A stretch of DNA of 64,000 nucleotides from Rhodocyclaceae bacterium (lineage in GTDB: Bacteria > Pseudomonadota > Gammaproteobacteria > Burkholderiales > Rhodocyclaceae). The notes below the pieces were generated by a model, which made no database searches, had not been told where the DNA came from, and worked only from the letters and a program-made list of their open reading frames with translations. Location of the stretch: assembly GCA_019455325.1 (NCBI GenBank), contig JACFMQ010000002.1:393353-457352 (forward strand), in the 5' to 3' direction. The position numbers were made by a program, and so were the translations under genes. Below, one piece after another: positions 17,481 to 28,368 of this stretch. Positions within the stretch are counted from its first letter, which is position 1. Each line of letters opens with the position of its first letter.

Positions 17481-17813
17481 TCAGCGCTCGGGGAAACCTT
17501 CGAGCAGGCGGTCGACGACCCAGCCGGCCTCGTCCTCGTTCATGAAGCGGTGCCAGGGCGGCATCGGCGTCCCCGGGCGGCCGCCGACGATGGTGGCGAC
17601 CAGCGCTTCCTTCGGCACGTCGCGGACCCTCAGCGCCTCGGCGGTCAGCGCCGGGCCGAGGCCGCCGTTCAGCGTCATGCCGTGGCAGGAGCCGCAGTCC
17701 TGGCGCACCATGCGCACCAGCTCGCGGGCGCGCTCCGGCGCCGGTTCGCCGGCCGAGGCGGCGGCGCCGGCGAAGGGCAGGGCGAGAAACAGGCAGGAAA
17801 CGATCTTCTTCAT
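17481..17813 (-). CDS. nirC: Small periplasmic cytochrome c, NirC/c55X-like
   Basis: A 110-residue protein with a Sec signal peptide (MKKIVSCLFLALPFAGAAAS then AG), one heme motif CGSCH at 40-44 and a likely distal Met in GTPMPPWHR. Size and motifs match NirC (cytochrome c55X), which can donate electrons to NirS or act in its maturation. It is the last gene of the nirS-cupredoxin-nirC run, 10 bases after the cupredoxin stop. Another small cytochrome c of the same size is possible, so the symbol is tentative. Confidence 0.75.
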   Translation of the reverse strand: MKKIVSCLFLALPFAGAAASAGEPAPERARELVRMVRQDCGSCHGMTLNGGLGPALTAEALRVRDVPKEALVATIVGGRPGTPMPPWHRFMNEDEAGWVVDRLLEGFPER

Positions 17814-17823
17814 TCGCAGTGCT

Positions 17824-18135
17824 TCACTCGACGATCACGCGCCCGATCATTTCCGGGTGCGGACCACAGATGTACGTATAGGTGCCGGCCTTGTCGAAAT
17901 TCCGCTGCCAGCTCTCCTCGGGGAACATCGGCTCCGATTCGGCGAGCCCCTCGTCCTTGAACCAGACGGTGTGATAGCCGCGCCGCTCGTAGCTCTTCCA
18001 GACGACCGTGTCGCCGGCCTTGACGCGGACCTCCTCGGGCACGAACTTCATCTTCTCGATGCGGACCTCGGCCGTTCCGGCGTTCGCCAGCCCGAGCGGC
18101 AGCATGAGGAGGAGCGGGATCAGCAGGCGGCGCAT
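17824..18135 (-). CDS. Periplasmic blue-copper protein (plastocyanin/pseudoazurin-like cupredoxin)
   Basis: A 103-residue protein with a signal peptide (MRRLLIPLLLMLPLGLANA) and a single cupredoxin domain. The four expected type 1 copper ligands are visible: His in GYHTVWF, then Cys, His and Met in CGPHPEM. The protein is probably an electron carrier to NirS or NosZ. It lies between nirS and the c55X gene, but a strong terminator (18196-18226) stands between it and nirS, so it may have its own promoter or depend on read-through. Confidence 0.85.
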   Translation of the reverse strand: MRRLLIPLLLMLPLGLANAGTAEVRIEKMKFVPEEVRVKAGDTVVWKSYERRGYHTVWFKDEGLAESEPMFPEESWQRNFDKAGTYTYICGPHPEMIGRVIVE

Positions 18136-18195
18136 GGTCTTCCTTTCGCAAATCGACGGAAATCTTCGACCGGGGATTATAAGCGTCCGTTCAAA

Positions 18196-18226
18196 TAAAA
18201 AACCGGGAGCCGAAGCTCCCGGTTTT
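18196..18226 (-). terminator. Rho-independent terminator of nirS
   Basis: On the minus strand a perfect 10-bp stem (AACCGGGAGC/GCTCCCGGTT, loop TTCG) is followed by six T residues, 34 bases after the nirS stop. It probably limits transcription into the cupredoxin and c55X genes. Confidence 0.9.
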
Positions 18227-18259
18227 CAGGCTTGCGCCAACGTTTCGACAGACAGCCGA

Positions 18260-19906
18260 TCAGTAGATGTCGTGCTGGGTGTTGTAGACGTTGAACTTGC
18301 CGGTCGGCGTCACGAGGCGCTTGTCCTTGATGACGGTCTTGACCTTGCGGGTCTTGTCATCGACGACCACGATGGCCGACGGCTCGGTCTTGTTGCCGGT
18401 CCAGACGGAGAACCAGACTTCGTCGCCGGCCTTGTTGTACTCGCCATGGACGACGCGCTGGATACCCTTGGTCTTGCCGAGGTTGGCGGCGGCGGCCAGG
18501 TCGAGGACTTCCGGCTTCGGATCGGCCTTGCCGAGGTCGTCGATGTTGTACACCGTGACCGAACCGGCCAGCTTCGGATCCGGGTTCAGCGGAGCGTCGG
18601 CCCACAGGTTCTTCGACTTCGGATGCGACTTCACGAACAGCGAGTTGGCGCCGTGGTTCTTGACTTCCTGAACGACCTTCCAGGCGTGCTGCGGGTTCTT
18701 CTCCGGATCGGTGCCGATCAGGGTGATCACGTCGGCGCCGAGGTGGGAAGTCGCCCAGACCGGGCCGAACTTCGGATGGTTGAAGTTGGCGCCGCGACCC
18801 GGGTGCGGGATCTTGGCGGTGTCGACCAGCGCGGCCAGCTTGCCGGCCTTGGTATCGACCACGGCAACCTTGTTCGAGGCGTTGGCCGCAACCAGGAAGT
18901 AGCGCTTGGAAGCGTCCCAGCCGCCGTCGTGCAGGAACTTCGCCGAGTTGATCGTGATTTCCTTCAGGTTGGCGATATCCGAGTAGTCAACCAGCTTGAT
19001 CATGCCGGTTTCCTTGATGTTGATGACCCACTCGGGCTTGTCGTGCGACGAGACGATCGACGCGACGCGCGGCTCCGGATGGTATTCGCCATCGACGGTC
19101 ACGCCGCGGGTCGAGATCAGCTTCAGCGGCTCCAGGGTTTCGCCATCGAGAATGGCGTACTGGGGCGGCCAGTAGGAACCGACCACGGCGTACTTGTCTT
19201 CGAAGCCCTTGTACTTCGAGGTGTCGATCGAGCGGGCTTCGTAGCCGGCCTTCATCGTGGCGACGATCTTCGGCGTTTCGTACCACATGTCGATCAGGTC
19301 GTAGCGGCCGTCGCGGCCGATGACGTGAACGTAGCGGCCGGAAGCCGACAGACGGGAGATGTGGACGGCGTAGCCGGTCTTCACGATGCCCCAGATCTTC
19401 TTGGTGTCGCCGTCGATCAGGGCGACTTCGCCGGAGTCACGCAGCGTGACCGAGAAGACGTTTTCCAGGTTGATGTTGTTCAGCTTCTTGGTCGGACGCT
19501 GGGCGACCGGCACTTCCAGCTTCCAGCTTTCCTTCATCTGCTTCATGCCCCACTCGGGCGGCGCTTCCGGCGGCATCTGCAGATAGGTGGCGATGTCCGA
19601 GATTTCCTTCTTCGACAGGATGTCGTCGAAGTTCGGCATGCCGCCTTCGGTACCGTAGGCGAGAACCTTTTCCAGACGGGACTGGCCGAGCTTGGCGGCG
19701 TTCGCCGGCTCGAGGTTCTTGCCGGTGGCGCCCTTGCGCAGCATGCCGTGGCAGCCGGCGCAGCGCTCGAAGTACAGCTTGCCGGACGTCGCCTTGTCAG
19801 CTTCCGACAGGGTCGGGGTCTGGGCAACGGCCGAGCCGGTGAAAGCGGCGGTGACGGCCAGCGGCAGAGCAGCCAGCATGAAGGTGTTGCGTACGAGTTT
19901 CTTCAT
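18260..19906 (-). CDS. nirS: Cytochrome cd1 nitrite reductase NirS
   Basis: A 548-residue periplasmic enzyme reducing nitrite to NO. A Sec signal peptide (to about AVA|QTP) is followed by a cytochrome c domain with CAGCH at 49-53 and an eight-bladed d1 propeller. The d1 pocket histidines expected for the family lie in conserved blocks such as VSSHDKPEW and HPGRGANFNHP. Length is normal. Of the heme d1 biosynthesis genes, only nirE is nearby; nirF, nirDLGH, nirJ and nirN are not in the window. An FNR/DNR box lies at 19999-20012, and the gene has its own terminator. Confidence 0.98.
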   Translation of the reverse strand: MKKLVRNTFMLAALPLAVTAAFTGSAVAQTPTLSEADKATSGKLYFERCAGCHGMLRKGATGKNLEPANAAKLGQSRLEKVLAYGTEGGMPNFDDILSKKEISDIATYLQMPPEAPPEWGMKQMKESWKLEVPVAQRPTKKLNNINLENVFSVTLRDSGEVALIDGDTKKIWGIVKTGYAVHISRLSASGRYVHVIGRDGRYDLIDMWYETPKIVATMKAGYEARSIDTSKYKGFEDKYAVVGSYWPPQYAILDGETLEPLKLISTRGVTVDGEYHPEPRVASIVSSHDKPEWVINIKETGMIKLVDYSDIANLKEITINSAKFLHDGGWDASKRYFLVAANASNKVAVVDTKAGKLAALVDTAKIPHPGRGANFNHPKFGPVWATSHLGADVITLIGTDPEKNPQHAWKVVQEVKNHGANSLFVKSHPKSKNLWADAPLNPDPKLAGSVTVYNIDDLGKADPKPEVLDLAAAANLGKTKGIQRVVHGEYNKAGDEVWFSVWTGNKTEPSAIVVVDDKTRKVKTVIKDKRLVTPTGKFNVYNTQHDIY

Positions 19907-19998
19907 ATTTCCTCTCCTCTTATTGAAAAGCGGCGCGCACGGTCGCGAATGGACACCAACGCTGGTCGCTAATGTGCTCCACTTGAGAACCCCAATCT

Positions 19999-20012
19999 TT
20001 GACTCAAATCAA
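19999..20012 (-). promoter_or_regulatory. FNR/DNR-type box between nirS and nirE
   Basis: Plus-strand TTGACTCAAATCAA matches the FNR/DNR consensus in nine of ten positions. Its centre is about 99 bases before the nirS ATG and 133 before the nirE ATG, so it may serve nirS or both. The surrounding 232 bases are AT-richer than the neighbouring coding DNA. Confidence 0.8.
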
Positions 20013-20138
20013 CTATTCCCAGCAAGGTTATTACTAAAGTGCGGGGCGTCGGACGAATGACGATTTTCGATTGAACGACCGCTGCGTGAACGCATATCCT
20101 TGCGCCTCGCTTTTTGCGGCAAGAAACCCGGACTCTCC

Positions 20139-20933
20139 ATGAAACTGCCCCGCCCAAGCTGCACTCCCGGAACCGTCTACCTCGTCGGCAGCGGCCCCGG
20201 CGACCCCGAACTGATGACGCTCAAGGCCGCCCGCCTGGTCGGCGCCGCCGACGTCATCGTCTACGACCATCTCGGCGCCGAGGGCGTCCTCGACCTCGCC
20301 CGGCCCGACGCCGAGAAGATCTACGCCGGCAAGGAAGCGTCCAACCACGCGCTGCCGCAGCAGGAGATCAACGTCCTGCTCGTGCGCCTGGCGAAGGAGG
20401 GCAAACGCGTCGTCCGCCTGAAGGGCGGCGATCCGTTCATCTTCGGCCGGGGCGGCGAGGAGATCGAGACGCTGGCCGAGCACGGCGTGCCCTTCGAGGT
20501 CGTGCCCGGCGTCACCGCCGCCGCCGGCTGCGGCGCCTACGCCGGCATCCCGCTGACGCACCGCGACCACGCGCAGATCTGCGTCTTCGCCACCGGCCAT
20601 CTCAAGGACGGCAGCGTCAACCTCGACTGGCGGGCGCTCGCCCGCCCGGGGCAGACCGTCGTCTTCTACATGGGCATCGGCGGCGCCGCCGAGATCTGCC
20701 AGAACCTGATGGACAACGGCCTGCCCGCCGACCACCCGGCGGCCGTCATCCAGTACGGAACCTCGCGCCGGCAGCGGGTGCTCACCGCCGACCTCGGCAC
20801 GCTCGCCGAGCGCATCGCCGAGGCCGGCATCAAGCCGCCGGCGCTGATCATCGTCGGCACCGTCGTCAGCCTGCAGAAGAAGCTCGCCTGGTTCGGCGAG
20901 AACCGCTCAGAGCAGCAGCGCGAGGCTCAGTAG
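20139..20933 (+). CDS. nirE: Uroporphyrinogen-III C-methyltransferase (NirE/CobA-type)
   Basis: A 264-residue SAM-dependent enzyme making precorrin-2, the entry step to heme d1 and siroheme. Typical motifs are [17 protein letters not shown] near the N-terminus, [15 protein letters not shown], and [20 protein letters not shown]. There is no CysG oxidase/ferrochelatase domain. Its divergent placement beside nirS supports the NirE role over general siroheme synthesis. The ATG at 20139 (MKLPRPSC) is chosen over an earlier in-frame start because family members begin just before YLVGSGPG. The 3' end overlaps the convergent prenyltransferase gene by 27 bases. Confidence 0.9.
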   Translation: MKLPRPSCTPGTVYLVGSGPGDPELMTLKAARLVGAADVIVYDHLGAEGVLDLARPDAEKIYAGKEASNHALPQQEINVLLVRLAKEGKRVVRLKGGDPFIFGRGGEEIETLAEHGVPFEVVPGVTAAAGCGAYAGIPLTHRDHAQICVFATGHLKDGSVNLDWRALARPGQTVVFYMGIGGAAEICQNLMDNGLPADHPAAVIQYGTSRRQRVLTADLGTLAERIAEAGIKPPALIIVGTVVSLQKKLAWFGENRSEQQREAQ

Positions 20934-21830
20934 CGCGGCGAAGCCCGCCTGCAGGCGGGCGGTCGCCGCCAGCAGCGCGTTGAAGCCGGCGCCGGAGGAT
21001 TCGCCGGCGAAGCGCCGCGCCAGACGCCAGGCGCCGGGCGCCACCAAGAGCGCCAGCGCCAGCGCGGCACCGCCGCCGGCGAGCGCCGCCAGCAGCGGCA
21101 GCAGCAGGAAAGGCAGCGCCAGTTCGCCCCGGTACACCCGGTCCATCCCCGCTCGTCCGAGATGCACGGCCAGCGTCCGCTTGCCGGCGCGCGCGTCGGT
21201 GGCGAGGTCGCGCGTGTTGTTCACGCTGATCACCGCCGCGGCGAAGGCGCCGAGCATCAGCGCGGCGACGACGGCGGCCGGCGACAGGGACAGGGTCTGC
21301 AGGTAGTAGCTGCCGCCCACCGCCGCCAGCCCGAAGAAGGCGAGCACGAAGAGTTCGCCGAACGGCGTGTAGGCGATCGGCCGCGGCCCGCCGGTGTAGG
21401 CCCAGCCGGCCGCCAGCGAGCAGAGGCCGACGACGACGATCGGCCAGCCGCCGCGCGCGACCAGCGCGACGCCGAGCACGAAGGCGGCGGCGAAGGCCGC
21501 CCAGGCGGCGCGGCGCACGGCCGCCGGCGGCAGCCAGCCCATCGCCGTCGCCCGCGGCGGACCGAGACGGTCGGGCGTGTCGGCGCCGCGCTCGAAGTCG
21601 GCGACGTCGTTGTGCAGGTTGGTGCCGATCTGGATGAGCATCGCCGCCAGGAGCGCGAGGACGGCCGGCCAAGCCAGCCAGGCGCCGCTTTCGGCCCAGG
21701 CCAGCGCGCTGCCGACGAGGACCGGCGCGACGGAAACGGAAAGGGTCTTCGGGCGCAGCGCGAACCACCAGGCCTGCCGCGGCGAGGGCCTGGCAGCGGG
21801 CGCCGCGGCCGGGAGATGCGGGTCGGGCAT
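20907..21830 (-). CDS. MenA-like 1,4-dihydroxy-2-naphthoate prenyltransferase (UbiA superfamily)
   Basis: A 307-residue membrane protein with about eight helices. The first Asp-rich motif NLHNDVADFERGAD and the second NNTRDLATDARAGKRTL bind Mg-prenyl diphosphate in UbiA-family enzymes. Sequence details (LRPKTLSVSVAPVLVGSA; YTGGPRPIAYTPFGELFVL) match MenA, which makes demethylmenaquinone, better than UbiA. No other men genes are in the window. Menaquinone is not the usual betaproteobacterial quinone, so the substrate should be taken as tentative. Confidence 0.75.
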   Translation of the reverse strand: MPDPHLPAAAPAARPSPRQAWWFALRPKTLSVSVAPVLVGSALAWAESGAWLAWPAVLALLAAMLIQIGTNLHNDVADFERGADTPDRLGPPRATAMGWLPPAAVRRAAWAAFAAAFVLGVALVARGGWPIVVVGLCSLAAGWAYTGGPRPIAYTPFGELFVLAFFGLAAVGGSYYLQTLSLSPAAVVAALMLGAFAAAVISVNNTRDLATDARAGKRTLAVHLGRAGMDRVYRGELALPFLLLPLLAALAGGGAALALALLVAPGAWRLARRFAGESSGAGFNALLAATARLQAGFAALLSLALLL

Positions 21831-21858
21831 GGTATAGTTGCGCGCTTTTCGCTGCTCG

Positions 21859-21943
21859 TGGTGCCGGGAAAGGGACTCGAACCCTTACGCCTTTCGGCGG
21901 CGGATTTTGAATCCGCTGCGTCTACCGATTCCGCCATCCCGGC
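21859..21943 (-). tRNA. tRNA-Leu(CAA)
   Basis: An 85-base tRNA with acceptor stem GCCGGGA/TCCCGGC, discriminator A and encoded CCA (21859-21861). The anticodon loop TTCAAAA gives anticodon CAA, reading UUG. A long variable arm (GCCGCCGAAAGGC region) and the GGTTCGAGTCC T-arm fit the class II leucine structure. It lies between the prenyltransferase gene and queA. Confidence 0.96.
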
Positions 21944-22028
21944 CCGAGCCCGCCGGAAGCGGGCCTGAGGAGCGCGGATTATCCCCGATTCACCCGCCCC
22001 GGACAAGCGAGAATCCCTGCCGGACGTC

Positions 22029-24306
<2,278 letters not shown>

Positions 24307-24315
24307 GGCGGGCGC

Positions 24316-24906
24316 TCAGGGCATCTGCGACAGGTAGTCGGCGACCGCCTTCGCCTCCATCTCGGTCAGGCGCGAGGCGACGAGGTGCATGGCCTGGTTG
24401 TCGTTCGTCCGCGTGCGCTGATTGAATTCCTTCAACTGCATCACCAGATAGCGCGAATTCTGGCCGGCCAGCCGCGGCAGCGTCGTCGTGCCGTGGCCGT
24501 CGGCGCCGTGGCAGTCGGCGCAGGCCGGCACGCCCGACCAGGTGTTGCCCTTGCGGTAGATGTAGCGGCCGACGGCGAGCAGATCCTCGTCGGCGACGCG
24601 GTGTTGCTTCGCCGGCCGCTCGCTGAACCAGGCGGCGAGCGCGGTGATCTCGGCGTCGGTGAGGTCGGCGACCTGCGGCGTCATCGTCTCGCTCTGGCGC
24701 CGGCCGGCCTTGAAGTCCTGCAACTGCTTGGCGAGATACTCGCGGTTCTGCCCGGCGAGCGAGGGAAAGATCGGCGATGCCGCCTGTCCCTGCGGGCCGT
24801 GGCAGGTGGCGCACTGCCCATTGATGCGCTCCTCGACGCTCGCCGCCAGGGCGCCGGCGCTCGCCAGCGAAAACGCGATTGCTGCTGCCAGGGTGCGGGG
24901 CTTCAT
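24316..24906 (-). CDS. Diheme cytochrome c4
   Basis: A 196-residue periplasmic protein with a signal peptide (MKPRTLAAAIAFSLASAGAL then AA) and two similar cytochrome c domains, with CATCH in the first and CADCH in the second. LAGQNREYLAKQL and LAGQNSRYLVMQL are the repeated c4 signatures, and Met ligands lie after SETMTPQ and NQAMHLV. Cytochrome c4 shuttles electrons to terminal oxidases and, in some denitrifiers, to NO or nitrite reductases. AAAGGA about seven bases before the ATG at 24906 supports this start. Confidence 0.93.
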   Translation of the reverse strand: MKPRTLAAAIAFSLASAGALAASVEERINGQCATCHGPQGQAASPIFPSLAGQNREYLAKQLQDFKAGRRQSETMTPQVADLTDAEITALAAWFSERPAKQHRVADEDLLAVGRYIYRKGNTWSGVPACADCHGADGHGTTTLPRLAGQNSRYLVMQLKEFNQRTRTNDNQAMHLVASRLTEMEAKAVADYLSQMP

Positions 24907-25058
24907 TCCTTTTTCCTTTCGTGCGTGTCGGACGGGGGACGGAAGAAATATTAGCAAATGCGGATTTGCACCGCTTTTCCGAACCTTCCCTCAGCCGGAG
25001 CGCCGATGGGCAAGTGATACAATGCCGCACTTTTGCAACGACTCATTGGAGACGACCC

Positions 25059-25385
25059 GTGCTCATTAGCGCCGCCTACGCCCAAGCCGCCGGAGCCGCC
25101 GAACCGACCGGCAGCATGCTGCAGTTCCTCCCGATCATCCTGATGTTCGTGGTCCTGTGGTTCCTGATGATCCGCCCGCAGCAGAAGCGCGCCAAGGAAC
25201 ACCAGGCCATGCTCGGCGCGCTGGCCAAGGGCGACGAGGTGGTCACCGGCGGCGGCATCGCCGGCCGCGTCGTCAAGATCGGCGAGAACTACGTCACCGT
25301 CGAGATCGCCGAAGGCGTCGAGATCAACGTGCAGAAGCCGGCCATCGCCCTGACCCTGCCGAAGGGCACGCTGAAAAGTCTGTGA
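25059..25385 (+). CDS. yajC: Preprotein translocase auxiliary subunit YajC
   Basis: A 108-residue single-span membrane protein (MLQFLPIILMFVVLWFLMI then RPQQKRAKEH), the YajC signature. It associates with SecDF in the Sec holo-translocon. A GTG at 25059 is the start, with GGAG seven bases upstream; no ATG is available before the membrane helix except one inside it. secD follows after an 84-base gap filled by an inverted-repeat element. Confidence 0.95.
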   Translation: MLISAAYAQAAGAAEPTGSMLQFLPIILMFVVLWFLMIRPQQKRAKEHQAMLGALAKGDEVVTGGGIAGRVVKIGENYVTVEIAEGVEINVQKPAIALTLPKGTLKSL

Positions 25386-25462
25386 GGAGGAAGGGGTGAG
25401 GAGCGAGGAGGGAAAACCTCGCTTCGCCCCCTCGCTCCTGGCTCCTCGCTCATCACTCCTCT
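25384..25462. repeat. GAGGAG-type inverted repeat between yajC and secD
   Basis: An imperfect inverted repeat of GTGAGGAGCGAGGAG-like units (left) and CTCCTCGCTCATCACTCCTC-like units (right). It belongs to the same family as the element at 41137-41214. It lies wholly between genes. Confidence 0.75.
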
Positions 25463-25469
25463 CTGCCCC

Positions 25470-27338
25470 ATGAACCGATACCCGCTCTGGAAGTACATCA
25501 CCGTCGTCGTGGCACTGGTGATCGGCTTCATCTACACGCTGCCGAATTTCTTCGGCGAATCGCCGGCCGTCCAGGTATCGAGCGTCAAGGCGACGATCAA
25601 GGTCGATACGCGCACGCTCGAACGCACCGAGTCGGCGCTGAAGTCCGCCGGCATCGGCCACGACGGCATCTTCCTCGACCAGACCGGCGTCAAGATCCGC
25701 CTGAAGACCACGGACATCCAGTTGCAGGCCAAGGACGTCCTCGAACGGCTGTTCAACCCGGACCCGCAGGACCCGCAGTACGTGGTCGCGCTCAACCTCC
25801 TGCCGGCCTCGCCGAAGTGGCTGACCAGCCTGAACGCGCTGCCGATGTACCTCGGCCTCGACCTGCGCGGCGGCGTGCATTTCCTGCTCCAGGTCGACAT
25901 GCAGGGGGCGACGACCAAGCGCCTCGACGCCACCGCCGCCGATCTGCGCACGCTGCTGCGCGACAGGAACGTCCGCCACGCCGGCATCGGCCGCGACGGC
26001 GAGCGCATCGTCGTCCGCTTCCGCGAGGAAGAGGCGCGCAGCAGGAGCCGCAACGCCATCGCCGACAACCAGCCCGACCTGCAGCTCTCCGAGCAGGCCG
26101 AAGGCGACGAGCTGCGCCTGGTGGCGACGCTCAAGCCCGAGGCGCTCAAGCGCATCCGGGAAGACGCGATCAAGCAGAACATCGTCACGCTGAACAACCG
26201 CATCAACGAACTCGGCGTCGCCGAGCCGGTGATCCAGCAGCAGGGCGCCAACCGCATCGTCGTCCAGTTGCCGGGCGTGCAGGACGTGGCCAAGGCGAAG
26301 GATCTGATCGGCCGCACGGCGACGCTGGAGGTGCGCATGGTCGACGACGCGGCGACGCAGGGCGGCGCCGCCTTCGGCGTGGACGTCGTGCCCGAGCGCA
26401 ACCGCGACGGCAGCGAGACGCCGGTGGCGCTGAGGAAGCAGGTGGTGCTCACCGGCGACCGCTTCACCGGCGCCGAAGCCACCTTCGACCAGAACCACCA
26501 GCCGGCCGTCTCGGTCAACCTCGACGCCGCCGGCGGCCGCGTCATGCGCGACGTGACGCGCGAGAACCTCGGCAAGCTGATGGCCATCGTCCTCTACGAG
26601 AAGGGCAAGGGCGAGGCGATCTCGGTAGCGCGCATCCAGGGCGAGTTCAGCAACCGCTTCCAGATCACCGGCCGCTTCTCGCCGGAGGAAACGACGCGGC
26701 TGGCCATCCTCATCCGCTCCGGCTCGCTCGCCGCGCCGATGGAGATCATCGAGGAGCGCACCATCGGCCCGTCGCTCGGCGCCGACAACATCAAGAAGGG
26801 CTTCGACTCGACGCTGTGGGGCTTCGTCGCCATCGGCGCCTTCATGATCGCCTACTACATGCTGTTCGGCCTGATCTCGGTGGCCGCCCTCTCCGCCAAC
26901 CTGCTCTTCCTCGTCGCCCTGCTGTCGATGCTGCAGGCGACGCTGACCCTGCCCGGCATCGCCGCCATCGCGCTGACGCTGGGCATGGCCATCGACGCCA
27001 ACGTGCTGATCAACGAGCGCATCCGCGAGGAGCTGCGCAATGGCGCAACGCCGCAGGCGGCGATCACCGCCGGCTACGAGCGCGCCTTCGGCACCATCCT
27101 CGACTCGAACATCACCACGCTGATCGCCGGCCTGGCGCTGCTCATCTTCGGCTCCGGCCCGGTGCGCGGCTTCGCCGTGGTGCACTGCCTCGGCATCCTG
27201 ACCTCGCTCTTTTCCGCGGTGGTCGTCTCGCGCGCGCTGGTCAACCTGATCTACGGCCGCCGCAAGAAGCTCGCCTCGCTGGCCATCGGCCAGGTCTGGA
27301 AGCCCGAGGGCGATACCGCCGCAACGGCGGCGAAATAG
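25470..27338 (+). CDS. secD: Protein translocase subunit SecD
   Basis: A 622-residue inner-membrane protein that uses the proton gradient to help complete export. One N-terminal helix, a large periplasmic P1 region, then five helices at the C-terminus. Hallmarks are YLGLDLRGGVHFLLQVD, GRFSPEE, and GMAIDANVLINERIREEL. Length is normal for the family. secF starts 12 bases later. Confidence 0.98.
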   Translation: MNRYPLWKYITVVVALVIGFIYTLPNFFGESPAVQVSSVKATIKVDTRTLERTESALKSAGIGHDGIFLDQTGVKIRLKTTDIQLQAKDVLERLFNPDPQDPQYVVALNLLPASPKWLTSLNALPMYLGLDLRGGVHFLLQVDMQGATTKRLDATAADLRTLLRDRNVRHAGIGRDGERIVVRFREEEARSRSRNAIADNQPDLQLSEQAEGDELRLVATLKPEALKRIREDAIKQNIVTLNNRINELGVAEPVIQQQGANRIVVQLPGVQDVAKAKDLIGRTATLEVRMVDDAATQGGAAFGVDVVPERNRDGSETPVALRKQVVLTGDRFTGAEATFDQNHQPAVSVNLDAAGGRVMRDVTRENLGKLMAIVLYEKGKGEAISVARIQGEFSNRFQITGRFSPEETTRLAILIRSGSLAAPMEIIEERTIGPSLGADNIKKGFDSTLWGFVAIGAFMIAYYMLFGLISVAALSANLLFLVALLSMLQATLTLPGIAAIALTLGMAIDANVLINERIREELRNGATPQAAITAGYERAFGTILDSNITTLIAGLALLIFGSGPVRGFAVVHCLGILTSLFSAVVVSRALVNLIYGRRKKLASLAIGQVWKPEGDTAATAAK

Positions 27339-27350
27339 GGGATACGCATC

Positions 27351-28295
27351 ATGGAATTCTTCCGCATCAAGAACGACATCCCCTTCATGCGCCATGCGCT
27401 GGTGTTCAACGTCATTTCCGTTCTCACCTTCCTGCTGGCGGTGTTCTTCCTGGCCACGCGCGGCCTGCACCTGTCGGTGGAATTCACCGGCGGCACGCTG
27501 GTCGAGGTCACCTACGAGCAAACCGCCGACCTGGAGAAGATCCGCGGCGCGCTGCGCGGCTCGGGCTACAGCGACTTCTCGGTGCAGAACTTCGGCTCCT
27601 CGCGCGACGTGCTCATCCGCCTGCCGCTCAGGGACGAGCAGAACACCGCGCGCATGGGCGAGGCGGTGATGGCGGCGCTCGACAAGGCGGCGCCCGGCGC
27701 CAGCCTCTCGCGCGTCGAGTTCGTCGGCCCGCAGGTCGGCAAGGAGCTCGCCGAGAACGGCGCGCTGGCGCTGCTGCTGGTCATCGTCGGCATCGTCGTC
27801 TACCTCGCCTTCCGCTTCGAATGGCGCTTCTCGGTGTCGGCGATCATCGCCAACCTGCACGACGTGATCATCATCCTCGGCTTCTTCGCCTTCTTCCAGT
27901 GGGAGTTCTCGCTCTCGGTGCTGGCCGCGACGCTGGCCGTGCTCGGCTACTCGGTGAACGAGTCGGTGGTCGTCTTCGACCGGGTCCGCGAGACCTTCCG
28001 CAAGGTGCGCGGCCTGTCCACGCCGCAGGTGCTCGACCACGCCATCACGCGCACCATCTCGCGCACGATCATCACGCACGGGTCGACGCAGATGATGGTG
28101 CTGTCGATGCTCATCTTCGGCGGCGAGACGCTGTACTATTTCTCGCTGGCGCTGACCATCGGCATCTGCTTCGGCATCTACTCCTCGGTGCTCGTCGCCT
28201 CGCCGCTGGTGATGTGGCTGGGCGTCTCGCGCGAGCAGTTCGTCAAGCCGAAGAAGCAGGTCGAGGGCGCCAACGAGGACGGCGCCGTCGTCTGA
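27351..28295 (+). CDS. secF: Protein translocase subunit SecF
   Basis: A 314-residue partner of SecD with six membrane helices. The motifs VEFTGGTLVEV (periplasmic start), GYSVNESVVVFDRVRE and ISRTIITHGSTQ are typical. A clear terminator (28318-28344) follows. Confidence 0.98.
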   Translation: MEFFRIKNDIPFMRHALVFNVISVLTFLLAVFFLATRGLHLSVEFTGGTLVEVTYEQTADLEKIRGALRGSGYSDFSVQNFGSSRDVLIRLPLRDEQNTARMGEAVMAALDKAAPGASLSRVEFVGPQVGKELAENGALALLLVIVGIVVYLAFRFEWRFSVSAIIANLHDVIIILGFFAFFQWEFSLSVLAATLAVLGYSVNESVVVFDRVRETFRKVRGLSTPQVLDHAITRTISRTIITHGSTQMMVLSMLIFGGETLYYFSLALTIGICFGIYSSVLVASPLVMWLGVSREQFVKPKKQVEGANEDGAVV

Positions 28296-28317
28296 CCCGC
28301 AGCCCGGCGCACCACGG

Positions 28318-28344
28318 AAAAAGGCGGGCACTCCCCGCCTTTTC
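28318..28344 (+). terminator. Rho-independent terminator after secF
   Basis: AAGGCGGG and CCCGCCTT form a stem with a five-base loop, followed by a T-rich run. It closes the yajC-secDF unit. Confidence 0.8.
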
Positions 28345-28368
28345 CCTTTTTCAGCAAGGAGAAACGCC

